In this document: one piece after another, positions 47,601 through 58,020 of the stretch
Layout of the letters: each line of letters starts with the position of its first letter
How positions within the stretch are numbered: the stretch's first letter is position 1
From: Kryptolebias marmoratus
Taxonomy: Eukaryota > Chordata > Actinopteri > Cyprinodontiformes > Rivulidae
Length of the DNA: 64,000 nucleotides
Assembly (NCBI RefSeq): GCF_001649575.2
Contig: NC_051434.1
Coordinates: 11,564,761 to 11,628,760 of the forward strand
Reading direction: 5' to 3'
The notes under the pieces: generated by a model
Told to the model about the DNA's origin: nothing
Seen by the model: only the letters and a program-made list of their open reading frames with translations
Databases searched by the model: none
Program-made: the position numbers and the translations under genes

Positions 47601-47610
47601 CTGCTCTGAA

Positions 47611-48161
47611 CACGTCACGGTGACGTCACGCGGTTAGCTTGAAGCTAATAGCTTACTCAACATCGGAGCCGAAGCAGCAACTATTCAGTAATGCCTAACG
47701 CTGCCCGCCTACTGCAAATTAATACTTGATACTTGGTTAAATAGTGGCGTGTTCGGGGAGTCCATTTCTTCCCGAATCATCTGGAGCACAGACTTTGAAC
47801 CAACGAGCCTTGCAAAAACTGCGCTGAGATGTTTCGTTTGCAGCACCTGCTACCAGCGGCTAGTTTAGCTTAGCTTAGCTAAAGCTAACGCCATCAGGTA
47901 GCAGCAGCCGGGTGAGGAGGAGGAGGAGGAGGAGGAGGGCTTGGGCGGTTCTGAAAGCGATTTATCGGTGTGCTGAGTAATGGAGCAGATAACTGCGCAC
48001 TGAATTACAAAAAGGCACCATTAGCTGAAGTGTTTGGCAGCGAAATAAACTAATGTTGGAGTCAAGTTGCCTTCATCGGTTAACTTTAGGTTGAGTTCAT
48101 CGCAGCTCGGAAAAACGACAGGTACCTCAGCTCAACCCAGGTGTACCGGGAGAACCAGGAC
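47611..48161 (+). promoter_or_regulatory. sesn2: probable sestrin promoter and 5' UTR with a full CRE
   Basis: The palindromic cAMP/ATF element TGACGTCA is at 47621-47628, preceded by an overlapping CACGTCAC. Sequence after it becomes CpG-rich up to the ATG at 48162. A GAG-repeat lies at about 47916-47938, and a TAGCTTAGCTTAGCTAAAGC cluster at about 47861-47887. There is no clear TATA box. Sestrin-2 genes are known ATF4 and p53 targets; binding here is inference. Confidence 0.45.
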
Positions 48162-48503
48162 ATGGCCAGCAACGCCGTGCCGGGCCTCACCTGCCGGGCT
48201 AATGGAGAGGACGGCCCGAGGCAGGCGTGCGTTTCTGGTGGCTCGCTTCGGAACCGGTTCGACTCGGAATCCGACGGTGCGCCGACGGCGAAGAGCTCGG
48301 CTCGGCTGTGCAGCCGGGACAGAGAGGAGCGGGCCGCGGCTCTGGAGGAGCTGAGCCAGAAGGTCCTGGCATGTCTGGGATTGGACCGGCCCGGTTCGGC
48401 GCGGCTGGGCAAGCGAATGCTCCTCCATCTGCTCCGGCTCTCCCGTTCGTGTCCGCTGCAGGAGGTCCGGGTGAGAGCGAGCGAGCTGCTGCGGACCGCG
48501 CAG
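48162..48503 (+). CDS. sesn2: sestrin exon 1
   Basis: ATG in context GGACATGG opens [22 protein letters not shown] 21 bases upstream in frame is not needed. It encodes [18 protein letters not shown] and [17 protein letters not shown], which resemble the SESN1 N-terminal helices. The donor is GTAATG, phase 0. Confidence 0.8.
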
Positions 48504-50053
48504 GTAATGTTCGGGGTGTCGGGGACAAACTTTCTGCTCTTTTTTATGAACAAATCTGCAACCGAACCGAACCGGTTAGTGTTTGACAGCGAGCCGGGCG
48601 GATGGATCAGCAGAAAAACTGTGATTAATCTGCAGCTGATCCCGAGCTATTATCAGCTGAAGGCTTGTTTTGGTTACCAGCAGCCTGCTGGATGTTTCAT
48701 CAGACGCTGACGCAGCTTCAGGCACTGAAGTTGGCTTCCGATTAGAAAGCGGGCATTTCCACTAAATCTATAGACTCATCTTTGAGCAACTTTGTTCATA
48801 TCAGCACTAAATTAGTCATCACTGTCACATTTTAAAGCCACAGTTTGTGTTTTGTCCATTTATATGCACAATACAAAAATAAATTATCCTTATTTGCATC
48901 TGGACCACATTAGATCAGGTCCAGTAGCATAAAGACACCCTCTTTTTGTCATCTCCTCTGAGCTCAAATTATTGTTCTACAAGTTCTGTGAAAAGTGCAT
49001 CCTGACCTCACTGATTCTCCGTTTAGACACGTTCGTGAACACTTAATCAGCTAAAGACGGATACCGCTTCATCTAAAGTTATTTATGAAAAACACAATCA
49101 GATTTATGACCCGTTTTAACAGGAGAGGAGAGTTTATCTCAACCTTATCATCCGCTGATAAACCCTCAGGACGGCCGTGATCCTGGGGTGGTGCTCAGCG
49201 TGTTTTAGTCTTCAGAGAGAGTCCGTTTTGTGTTTCCATCACGTGTAGCTGTTTCCCCTCCTCTTCCGCTTTTATGTTCGTTAATCTGAGCGAAAAATGT
49301 CTAAATTTCTTTTGTCGAAAAGCCAAGCAGCATGAAAACAGTTAAAGGAAACAAGAAGAGAGTTTCAACAACCTGGAGACCGACTTTTATAGCTTTGAGA
49401 GATGAAGGTGGCAGTTGATTGTCGCCCGCCGCCGTCCTTTGGGCGAACGCTGGCTGAGACCTCACTAAGTCCTGGCCGGACGTTGTCCTCCTTTCCCGTG
49501 GTATTCCTGGTCTGATCAGCCGGAAAACCACCCAGGACGGATGGAGTGACCCCTGACCCAGAGCATCGACTCGGGAAGGAGCTGTATTTGCTGATGCGTA
49601 TTTTGATAATACCTCTTCTTCCTGCAGTTGTGTCAAAATAACGCGACAACATGGCCGAACTGAAACATTCCCAAACTAAGACCTCATCAGACTCGCTCGG
49701 ATCGTCGAAATTCCTGCGCGAGTAAATCCTAAATCAGCCTCCTGTCCAAAGAGTTGTTTTGGTTTAAATAAACTGATAATGACTATTTTTGTTTTAGATC
49801 GTTAACCTATTAATTGCTGCTCATTTATCTTGATAAATAATCAATCCTAGTAATTACAGAACAGTCATTCCTCAGAATATTATTCTTTAAATTCTTCATA
49901 TTAGTTACTTTGTGTTGATTCTATTTAGATTTAGTTTGTTTTTGTTTTAAAACCTTTAAAGACAAATTCAGTTTAATTCTTATGGAGTAAATAAAAGTAT
50001 TATGATCAGGGCTTCCTGTTAGTAACAGATTCATCTTCAGTGGTTGAGTTCAG

Positions 50054-50093
<40 letters not shown>

Positions 50094-53000
50094 GGAGGAA
50101 TAGTCTGAATAATTTAATGATTGAATTTATATAAAGTAATTAATCTGTTATTAGTCGATATCCAACCTTTAAGGAGAGCTTAATTTGTGGAGTCTTTTAT
50201 CATCTGTCTGGACTAATTCATTCTAAGCTAAAATTAGACTCGTTACAGCTCAGTTTTTTTTATTAAACCTTTGTTTTTTATTTGTGAAGATGCATAAAAA
50301 ATCTACATCTGGACTACAGTAGGCAAGGTACGGTTCAAAAACTACAATATTTATTCTGTGTTGAGTCTAGACCGGGTAAAGCAGTGAAGAGTTTGAATCA
50401 AAACTGATTACAGATGTGCCAAGTGTTGAAAATTAAACGGAATAGCCCTTTACAGACCTGCAAACCGAGGGCTGGAATCAGAGGCGAACTTCGGTGTGGC
50501 ACTGATGCAAGACCCTGCAGCAGTGTGCACAGAGAAAGGGGCAGTCCTCCACCAGCAGCTCCAGGAACAGCCGTCAGGACAGCTTGTTTCTCCTTAACTT
50601 TTAACTTTAACGCTCCAAGCAGCACCGAGTGCGAACTGAAGTATCCACCTCCTGGTGTTCACATGGCGGTGAGTTTGAAGCTGAGCTTTATGGACCGGTC
50701 CGAGCTCGTCTCCGCTTCCAGTCAAAATTCGCCTGAGCCAGAGGGGATTTAAAACCTATTTGAAACACTGATTTGTTTCTGCAGATCTCAGACCTTCCAG
50801 TTTTTGTAGACATGCTGGTGGAGACGCTGACAAAGTTATCAGTTCACTCGGATGTCCTATCTCGTTGCAAACTCCCAAACTTACCCCGTTTTTAATCTTA
50901 CTTATTGGAGGTTGCAGGCTTGTTTGAGGTGCGGATCGGTGATCTGAGTGGGTTTTAGTTTCGGGCTGCCGGCCAAGAAGAACAAGCAGTTTTAAGATCT
51001 CGTTTGCAGAGACTTCGTCAGGCTAATTACATTGAAAGCATATGTTTTTTTTTCTTCTTCTTCTTCATCTTCAGGACGAAGGAGTAGAAGTACCTCGAGC
51101 CTTGGCTTCTGGTCCGAGTGCCTTTATCCCCACAAAAGAGGTATGCACTTGCTGACCTGCTTGTCGTAGAAATGGAAACATCTGAGTCAATATTTATATA
51201 GATAAACATATCAAACTCTTCTTTTTTATCTTGCTTAGAGCCAGAATGTGTCCTCACAGATTTGTTGCTTTGCTTAGAAACAGATATTAAATATTATATT
51301 AACCCTAACCCTAAACCGAAGCAGATTAAAGCAAATTAATATTATATCACAGATCTAATCAGTCTGTATTGAAACTTAAGAAATGTCAGATAAAGATTAA
51401 ACTCCTAACGCTTGTTTTTCCTTCACAGATCCTGATAGAGGGGCCGAATCAGGACGTCCTCATCGAGTCTTTTGTGTCTCTCGGCCGTGTGGACCACCTC
51501 ACCATGGTCATGGCCCTCCACCCGGCCTACCTCAGCTGCTTCCTGAGGACCCAGCACGCGCTGCTGGAGCTGGACGGCCCCTTGCCCCGTCACTGGAGAC
51601 ATTACATCTCCATCATGGTAAGAAAATCTACCGGCCGCGCAGGCGAGCTCGGGAAAACGTGGGGCGTCGTTCCACGAGCTTTGCATCGTTGGAAAGGGAA
51701 AAGAATCGGCTGTTTTATTGTCGATATTAGCTAAAAATGACAAAAGCTGTTCGGCTGTCATCGTTCATTTAGTAAGAAAGAAACGGCGAAAAGCGATCCT
51801 CTTCTTTTCTTTTCCTTTTTTACAGATTTGTTTGAATTTTTTGGCACTTTTTAAGCTTAATATGAGCTAAAGAAATCATGTTAAAAACCGGTGAACACAA
51901 TTTAATGTAGGCATTCTTTTAGTATAAAACAAGATTGTTTTTTGAAATGGTTTCATGCTAGCTCAGGGCTGTTCAATTGGTGGACCGGGGGCCACACCTG
52001 GCCCGTGGGTGAGCTCAATCCGGACCACCGATGAATTAATTTAAAATAAAACAAGATTTTAAATCAGAAAAAAGAATCTGTAAAACATTTTTTTTAAATA
52101 TTTCTGTCAGAGAGGTGATTCTGTTTTATAGATGATCTATAACAGGGCTGTACAGCTCAGCTGCCGATGAGTTCATTTAAAATCAAATTAGATTTTAAAT
52201 CATAAATTAAATTCACTTAATGACAATAATTGCCGGATGTCCAGCTCCTGAGCTGTTGGCTCTCAGTAATGGTGGTCCCTGGAGTAAATTAGTTCAACAG
52301 CCCCGTCTGTTCCTTCAGATGAGTTCATAAAGTAAAAAAAAGTATATTTTTTATATGTGTGTGTTAAGTGTTTACTTGCATGATGTTGCTCTTCTGTCGT
52401 TCTGGTTTTATGTCCAACTGCTGATTGATCTTGTGATCGATTAAAGGAGACTCTGGCTCTGCTGGCGTCGGGACAGAAACCAGTTATTCGGTTTCATTAA
52501 TATTGATGTAATCTCCTGTTTACTGTCCACGCTGTTTGGATCCAGTGTTCACTGCGTAACTGCACGCTCAGTATCGACCCTGACAGTAAAACTATACTTC
52601 AGCCTTTTTCATTTATTTTTGTTTTGGGGAACAAAACCTCCAACGTGACCTCAGCTGCAGGGAGAAATGCCAACAAAGACGGGTCTAATTACTGAGTCCG
52701 TGAAATATTTGATGTTTTTAGCTTTTGTATGATTGTATACCGTATTGTCTGCACTATAGGGCGCACTGGATTATAGGACGCACTGTCAATGAAAGGTCCA
52801 TTTTCGAACTTTTGTCATATATAAAGTGCACCGGACTTTAAGGTGTGTCGTCGTGCACCTCCCAATTTCTGTAACTTCGTGCGGACCGATTCCAGTGCTC
52901 TAGCAGAGCCTGTATCAGCATTAATATGATCCCTCTATGAGAGATCACAAAGATAATCAAAAGGTTCAAAACTCACGAAAGGATACTGCACCGACGTAAG

Positions 53001-56000
53001 CGTCAAGTAGAAACACCTCCACCACTCGCTCAGGTCCACGCGCAACTTTAACTAAGCCTTAATGCTGCAAGCAGTGCAGCTTTGTAGTTTACTAAAACAT
53101 CACGACTTCTTACATATATAAGTTATTACTATTCCTGCTGGAAGTGCTACAGTTGTTGCTGCTGCTGCTGTGAAACTGACAGCGACAGAAAAGGGTGGTC
53201 AAAGTATCGTTACCCTGAACCTCTCTGACTTTTTACAGATGAGGTTTGAAGACTTTAGTCTTGATCCCGGTCGGCGCGGCCTCTAGCTTATCGATCCAAT
53301 CAGAGTTAAATTCTGTTTCTGTTTTCAAAGAGCTATCTGCAACAAGTAAGATGCTAATTGTTCATAGTGTTTCCGCAAAACCACATGTCAAAATCTTTTG
53401 AAGTGTTTGATTTCAGAGAGATTTTAGCACCTTGAACACAGTTATCATATTACAAAACGTTAATAACCAGGAACCCCCGACTGAAGGTTTTACCTTACTG
53501 TTTGTTTGTTTTTAATTAAAATATGTTGCAAATACTGAAAAGGTTCCACCAGTAATGCAGAGTTCAGTCTTGTCAGGATAGAGAACTCAGGAAACAACCT
53601 GTTTAATTATGATCCTTCCTGCCAGTTACCTTATCACTCCAAGCCATAAACAGGTTTGCCAAGTGGCTTTTTTTATACCGTATGTGTTGTTGCTTTAACC
53701 TCCGAGGCCTTGGCATTTATTAACCCCGGCTCCTCCGTCACCCTTTGCTACCCGACACCGTTCAGGCCGCGGCCCGGCACCACTGCGCGTACCTGGTGCA
53801 GCAGCACAGCGCGGGCTTCCTGGAGGCCGGAGGCGACGAGAGCTGGCTGAGCGGCTTCGAGCACACTCCCACCAAGCTGCGCAGCCTGCAGACGCTCAAC
53901 AAGCTGCTGGCACACAGACCCTGGCTCATTACGCTGCAGCACATCCAGGTCAGACACGACACCCACTCGCTGCCTGGCTCACTTCGGCTCGTACTCCGAA
54001 GTGATCGAACACATAAACATTTTTTTTTTGACTCGTATCCAAGCTCACGGCCTCACTGACTCACTCACTGCTTCTTCTCATTAATAGACTTTCTGCTGTA
54101 ATTCTGTTTAAAATATTTGGTTTCCACCGTTTGCATCATCACCCATAGAGGGTGTCGGTTGTTTTGCTTCTGTTACACGTGACACATAGAATCAGGGTTT
54201 TTACCTGCTTCTAAATTATTATTTCTTTATCGTTACAACCTTTCAGTCTGAGCTGAAAAAGGTGTCATGACGGTCTGAATGCTCTTTGATTTCTTCAGAT
54301 TGTCTAAAGTCAGTGATTTTTATTTTATTTTATATGTTTGCCTCACACTGTAGAGTTTAAACTTTAATTATGTGAGGGAGAAGAACTTGTTTACACAGTG
54401 ATTCTGGGAATCAGCTCCTGAGCCCCAGACAATAATTTCCACTAAACAAATCCATCTGTTTTTAACGCCGCGTTGCCTCAGACACATCTATTTAATAATA
54501 AGTTTTAGTCTCGCCCGTTGTGAATTGAGCTTTCTTCAGATTTTGGAAATCTTTCAGTCGCATTTTGTGCTGCAGATCAGAAAATATCCCACGGTTTTTG
54601 CACATCTTTTTGTTTTATTGATGTAACCCCATTTTTTTCCTTTACCTTTTTGGGCATGTTTCTCCTGCGGCACCTTGTTTTTATGCCAAGTTATCTTACC
54701 AACCTGGAACATTTTACCCACGTCTGCTGTGACGATCTCCGTTTAAACACCTTACCATCTCAGTGAAAACGTTCTTTTAAGCGTGAACCATCCCTCTGCC
54801 TCGCAGGAGCTGGTGAGTCCCGGAGCGGAGCCCCGCTGGTCGCTGGCAGAGCTGATCCACGCCGTCATTCTGATGGCGCACACCCACTCCCTCTGCTCCT
54901 TCGTGTGGGGGTGCGGCCTAAACCCCGAACCCGACCACATCGGAGGCTACACCTTCCAGCCTCCGTCGCCCAATCACCTCCCTCGCAGCCCTCACAGCCC
55001 CGCCCCTGAGGACGGCAGGCCCGAGGTGAGACGGTTGTCTTTGATCACCTGTCTGACAGCTCTTAGATGTCAGCGGCGCTCTGATTAATTTCAGCGCACC
55101 AGATTCGCCGGTTTAACGAGACGCGGCTCGGTTCACATCCGTGGCAAAAGCGTTGCATTGTTTTCTCCAAACCTCAAGTTGTTCTGGCTCCTCTGCAGCT
55201 GGTGGATGGAGCGGTGGAGGTGGAGGTGCTGCTGAAGAGAATGGTGGAGCTGCAGCAGCAGCAGGAGGAGGAGGAGTGCACGCAGGAGGAGATGGTCACA
55301 CGGTTCGAAAGGGAGAGGAGCGAGAGCATACCAACAGGTGCCACAAACGCTTCCGCTTTTACTTTTAATTTTATTTTCCTGTCGCTCTGACGTTTGCCGA
55401 CTCTCTGTTGTGTAGCGGTGGTGCGGGGCGCTCCACCCGACCTGGTGGTGTGTCTGGTGGAGGAGCCGGAGTTCAGATATGAGGACTTCGCCCCCAGAGG
55501 AGAGCAGTCGCCACCCGTCATGAGAGCGCAGGTCGTTCGGAGCTCGTTTCGTTCTCGGGTTTTATCCAAAAACTTCTTGTGAGGGATTTGATTTGACGAC
55601 ATGTTTCTGAATGTTGGCATCTCATCTGCAGGACTACTCATGGGAGGACCACGGCTTTTCTCTGGTCAACAGACTCCTCCCAGATATGGGCCAGCTCCTG
55701 GATGAGAAGTTTCAGGTACCTCCACGTTTCAGATCCACAGTGTAATCGAGCAGAGAGGACGTGGCGTTTAGGCAAACCTAAAAACTTCACTGGAGAATTT
55801 ATTTATTTTTGTTGTCTTGTGCGATTAAGATTTTGGGGACAGAGTTCCAACTTTTCTCTGCTCCTTACTTATCCTGAGAAATACTCAAATTTGATCATTC
55901 GAGCTAAAAAGTTTCAGAAATAAAAAATCCTCCTCAATCTGAGCTGCTTTCATCTGTTTAAAAAAAAAAAAAAAAAAGACTCTAGTAGACGCTGCTTTGT

Positions 56001-56960
56001 GTAACCTGATTTCTAAAAGGCAAAAAAAAAAAAGAAAGAAATTCCACAGTTTGAAAGTAAGAGAATGATACGGGACCTGAAACAAATGTGTAGGCACTAG
56101 TTTTTGCTCGATGGTGTCAGGTTTAGTCATTTCCTCCTCTGCGGGTATCGCAGTCGTAAACATCTGTAGGAAAAAGTCTCAGTTCTTCCATGCCAGTTTT
56201 TTGAGGGGAACGAAGTGAAGTGGTTCTGTTGTAAGCAGATGATGGAGAGCAGGTGGATCTACGTGGAACAGCTGGTTTGATTAACCTCTGATGCGACTCT
56301 CCAGGTTGTGAGCACTTTGACCTACCACAGGATGGCCATGCACGAGGGCGTAGACACCTACACTCTCAGGAAAGCTCTGTGGAACTACATCCACTGCCTC
56401 TACGGCATTCGGCGAGTACACCCTCAGCCTCCACGTGGTCAGCCAAATCCAACTTTCTCCTCCGTCCTAACTTCCCTCCTTCTCTCTCTCCGTTCTGCGC
56501 GTGCAGCTACGACGACTACGACTACGGCGGCGTGAACGTGCTGCTGGAGCGCTCCCTGAAGGTTTTTGTGAAAACCATGGCCTGCCACCCCGAGCAGACC
56601 ACGGCCCGCGTTTACCACACCTTCTGGAGACACTTCAGACACTCGGAGAAGGTACGGACGAGCCGCTCTGGGCTCGACCTCCACCGTCACAAGCCACTTG
56701 ACATTTCAACTCGTCTTTGGTTCCTTCCCTGCGAAGAATGAATCACTGGCATTTCAAAATGTCCCTTTTCTTCTTTCTATAAATGTCACCGCAGGAAGAA
56801 GCGCTACCGTCAGGAGCTGAAAATGTTTCACCCAGTTACCTAAAGGTAGTGACTTGTCTTTTTGTTCTTCCAGGTTCATGCTAACCTTATCGTGATGGAA
56901 GCTCGGCTACAGGCCGCCCTGCTTTATACCCTACGAGCCATTACCTACTACATGAGATGA
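48162..56960 (+). CDS. sesn2: sestrin (probably sestrin-2), stress and leucine sensor
   Basis: Sestrins bind GATOR2 and restrain TORC1 when leucine is low; they also carry a peroxidase-like fold. Eleven exons total 1677 nt (558 residues): 48162-48503, 51075-51140, 51429-51617, 53766-53948, 54807-55025, 55199-55337, 55416-55531, 55632-55715, 56305-56411, 56507-56651 and 56874-56960. Seen: an N-terminal helical region; [26 protein letters not shown] with the redox Cys206, Tyr208 and His213; [12 protein letters not shown]; an acidic/Gln linker; [30 protein letters not shown] with the GATOR2-contacting Asp pair; and [10 protein letters not shown]. The paralogue is inferred from matn1/sdc3 neighbours (human 1p35). 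The long N-terminus and parts of the core look more SESN1-like, so the symbol is less sure than the family. One leucine-pocket Thr is Arg, and intron 9 is GC-AG. Confidence 0.93.
50054..50092. repeat. (AAT)n microsatellite
   Basis: An uninterrupted run of about 13 ATA/AAT units in sestrin intron 1. Confidence 0.95.
51075..51140 (+). CDS. sesn2: sestrin exon 2
   Basis: The acceptor is TTCATCTTCAG after a long T/C tract and the donor GTATGC, phase 0 at both ends. It encodes [20 protein letters not shown]..., matching the GPSxFIP block at the start of the sestrin core. Confidence 0.93.
51429..51617 (+). CDS. sesn2: sestrin exon 3
   Basis: The acceptor is TTTTCCTTCACAG and the donor GTAAGA, phase 0 at both ends. 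It encodes [40 protein letters not shown] and [16 protein letters not shown]. Confidence 0.96.
51964..52305. mobile_element. hAT-like MITE
   Basis: The element begins CAGGGCTGTTCAA and ends in the near-perfect inverse (TTCAACAGCCCCG), an imperfect 13-nt terminal inverted repeat with two mismatches. The GGGGGCCACACCTGGCCCG next to the left end resembles the termini of teleost hAT elements. No transposase is present. An 8-bp target duplication is not evident, so either the ends have drifted or the limits are slightly off. Confidence 0.5.
52738..53430 (+). repeat. teleost DNA-element repeat with GGCGCACTGGATTATAGGAC motif
   Basis: The left end carries the GCACTATAGGGCGCACTGG / ATTATAGGACGCAC motif, followed by an inner GTGCACCGGACTTTAAGG echo. 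I recognise this as a widespread vertebrate DNA-element terminus. The right part (53120-53430) is shared with 16.9-17.1 kb. Whether the two parts form one element is inference. Confidence 0.55.
53766..53948 (+). CDS. sesn2: sestrin exon 4 (peroxidase-like active site)
   Basis: The acceptor is CCGTTCAG and the donor GTCAGA, phase 0 at both ends. It begins [20 protein letters not shown]; Cys, Tyr and His match human SESN2 Cys125, Tyr127 and His132. It ends [17 protein letters not shown]. Confidence 0.97.
54807..55025 (+). CDS. sesn2: sestrin exon 5
   Basis: The acceptor is CTGCCTCGCAG and the donor GTGAGA, phase 0 at both ends. It encodes [38 protein letters not shown] and a Pro/Ser-rich start of the variable linker. 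Confidence 0.95.
55199..55337 (+). CDS. sesn2: sestrin exon 6 (acidic linker)
   Basis: The acceptor is CTCCTCTGCAG and the donor GTGCCA, phase 0 in and phase 1 out. It encodes [20 protein letters not shown] then [25 protein letters not shown] run sits where the family linker is variable. Confidence 0.93.
55416..55531 (+). CDS. sesn2: sestrin exon 7
   Basis: The acceptor is TGTTGTGTAG and the donor GTCGTT, phase 1 in and phase 0 out. It encodes [20 protein letters not shown] and [19 protein letters not shown]. Confidence 0.93.
55632..55715 (+). CDS. sesn2: sestrin exon 8
   Basis: The acceptor is CTCATCTGCAG and the donor GTACCT, phase 0 at both ends. It encodes [20 protein letters not shown] then QLLDEKFQ, one of the most conserved sestrin blocks. 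Confidence 0.96.
56305..56411 (+). CDS. sesn2: sestrin exon 9 (leucine-pocket segment)
   Basis: The acceptor is GACTCTCCAG, phase 0 in and phase 2 out. It encodes [20 protein letters not shown] then [15 protein letters not shown]. To keep the frame into YDDYDYG, the exon must end ATTCG before GCGAGT, giving a GC donor. Codon 56329-56331 is AGG (Arg), where human SESN2 has the leucine-contacting Thr377. Confidence 0.93.
56507..56651 (+). CDS. sesn2: sestrin exon 10 (GATOR2-contact segment)
   Basis: The acceptor is TCTGCGCGTGCAG and the donor GTACGG, phase 2 in and phase 0 out. It encodes [37 protein letters not shown] and [11 protein letters not shown]. The Asp pair and the Trp and Glu equivalent to human Asp406/407, Trp444 and Glu451 are present. 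Confidence 0.96.
56874..56960 (+). CDS. sesn2: sestrin last coding exon
   Basis: The acceptor is GTTCTTCCAG, phase 0. It encodes [20 protein letters not shown] then RAITYYMR and TGA at 56958-56960. The end matches the family (RAITRYMT in mammals). Confidence 0.97.
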   Translation, partial: VHANLIVMEARLQAALLYTLRAITYYMR

Positions 56961-57405
56961 CACGCTGTTCTGCGCAGATGCTGAGCCAGCTGTGATGGAC
57001 AGAATGCTATCACCGCACACTACAGTGAATGTTTGCGAGCGCACGTCGTATAATTCAGTGTTAATGTTTTAATGCTGCTTTGCGTCACGGTTGTATTTAA
57101 ACACGATTACTTTGTTTTGCACTGACGTCTCACCTGGATTTGTCTCCCTACCTGGAGCCTGGAGTGTCGTTCTGAGGATCTTGCACACAACTCCTGTCGT
57201 ATCCACGCGCTACGTGGTCGCTACGATGGGGCGGTTTGGTCTGGCATTAATAAATCATCGTACGTAAAGTGCTTCTGTTGTTTGTTTGACAAATTCCTTT
57301 CAAGAATCCACCAAGCCCCGGTCCCTGTCATCTGCAGTACAAAAGCTGAGTTGAAATAAAAAGAAAAATGTGTATTTTTGTAAGCAATAAAGTTTTGTTT
57401 TCAGT
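56961..57405 (+). other. sesn2: sestrin 3' UTR with two poly(A) signals
   Basis: AATAAA occurs at 57249-57254 and at 57386-57391; the second is followed by a GTTTTGTTTT stretch. Either could end the transcript. Confidence 0.65.
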
Positions 57406-57679
57406 AGAAGCTGCTTCTTTCAATGACTTATATTTGCGTCTTTCTTTTTCAGTACGGTTCCTGCAGGGTCTTATATGTAATGATCTAAATTGTAGGCTTT
57501 AAAAATGTCCAGATTTTCCATTTTAGGTCTTAAATACATTCAGTTTCATCTTAAATTTGTACATTTGTTAGAAAGCCTGGTAGTTTTCCCTAAATGGAAA
57601 ATACATGTGTGGGTTGTGCCGTGAAAAACTTTCCAGATCTTCTCTGCCGAGCAGCTTGTTCTGCTGCTGACTCTTGTTT

Positions 57680-58020
57680 GGAGCTTCTGCTGCCTGATGG
57701 TCAGCACCTGGGACTGAACTTCATCCTCCACGGTGACAGAGTGGGGTTCATCAGAGACAAACCTCCCGGAGTGACCTGCCTGCAGTCCTGACCTTTGACC
57801 CCACTGATCACCTGTGGGATCAGCTGGAGTCTGTTGTTTGTTCCAGAGTGACCGACACAACCACGCTGACTGACTGACAACAGGAGCTGGTTGGAGAACG
57901 GGACGCCGTCCCACAGCAGGGTGAGGAGGCGGGCTGTTGTGGCTGTGTATGGTTCTTCCACATGCTACTGAAGCCCCTGTTTGTTCAAGTAATAAATTGT
58001 TAAACTGCCAAGTATGTCTT
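57680..58020 (+). mobile_element. decayed Tc1-like transposase 3' end
   Basis: Translation in pieces gives GQHLGLNFIL, DRVGFIRD, DPTDHLWDQLESVVCSRVTD, TTTLTD and a CCGCVWFF-like end. These follow the C-terminal part of a teleost Tc1 transposase (family HRVGxIRDY, NPIEHLWDQLG and VTNTTTL motifs). Stops, frameshifts and a missing catalytic block make it inactive. The preceding 57.45-57.60 kb has a GTCTTAAA-type stretch that is probably another repeat. Confidence 0.7.

Noticed and set aside
51300..51316. Telomere-like AACCCTAACCCTAAAC
   Set aside because: Only about two and a half units within an intron; too short to count as an interstitial telomeric tract.
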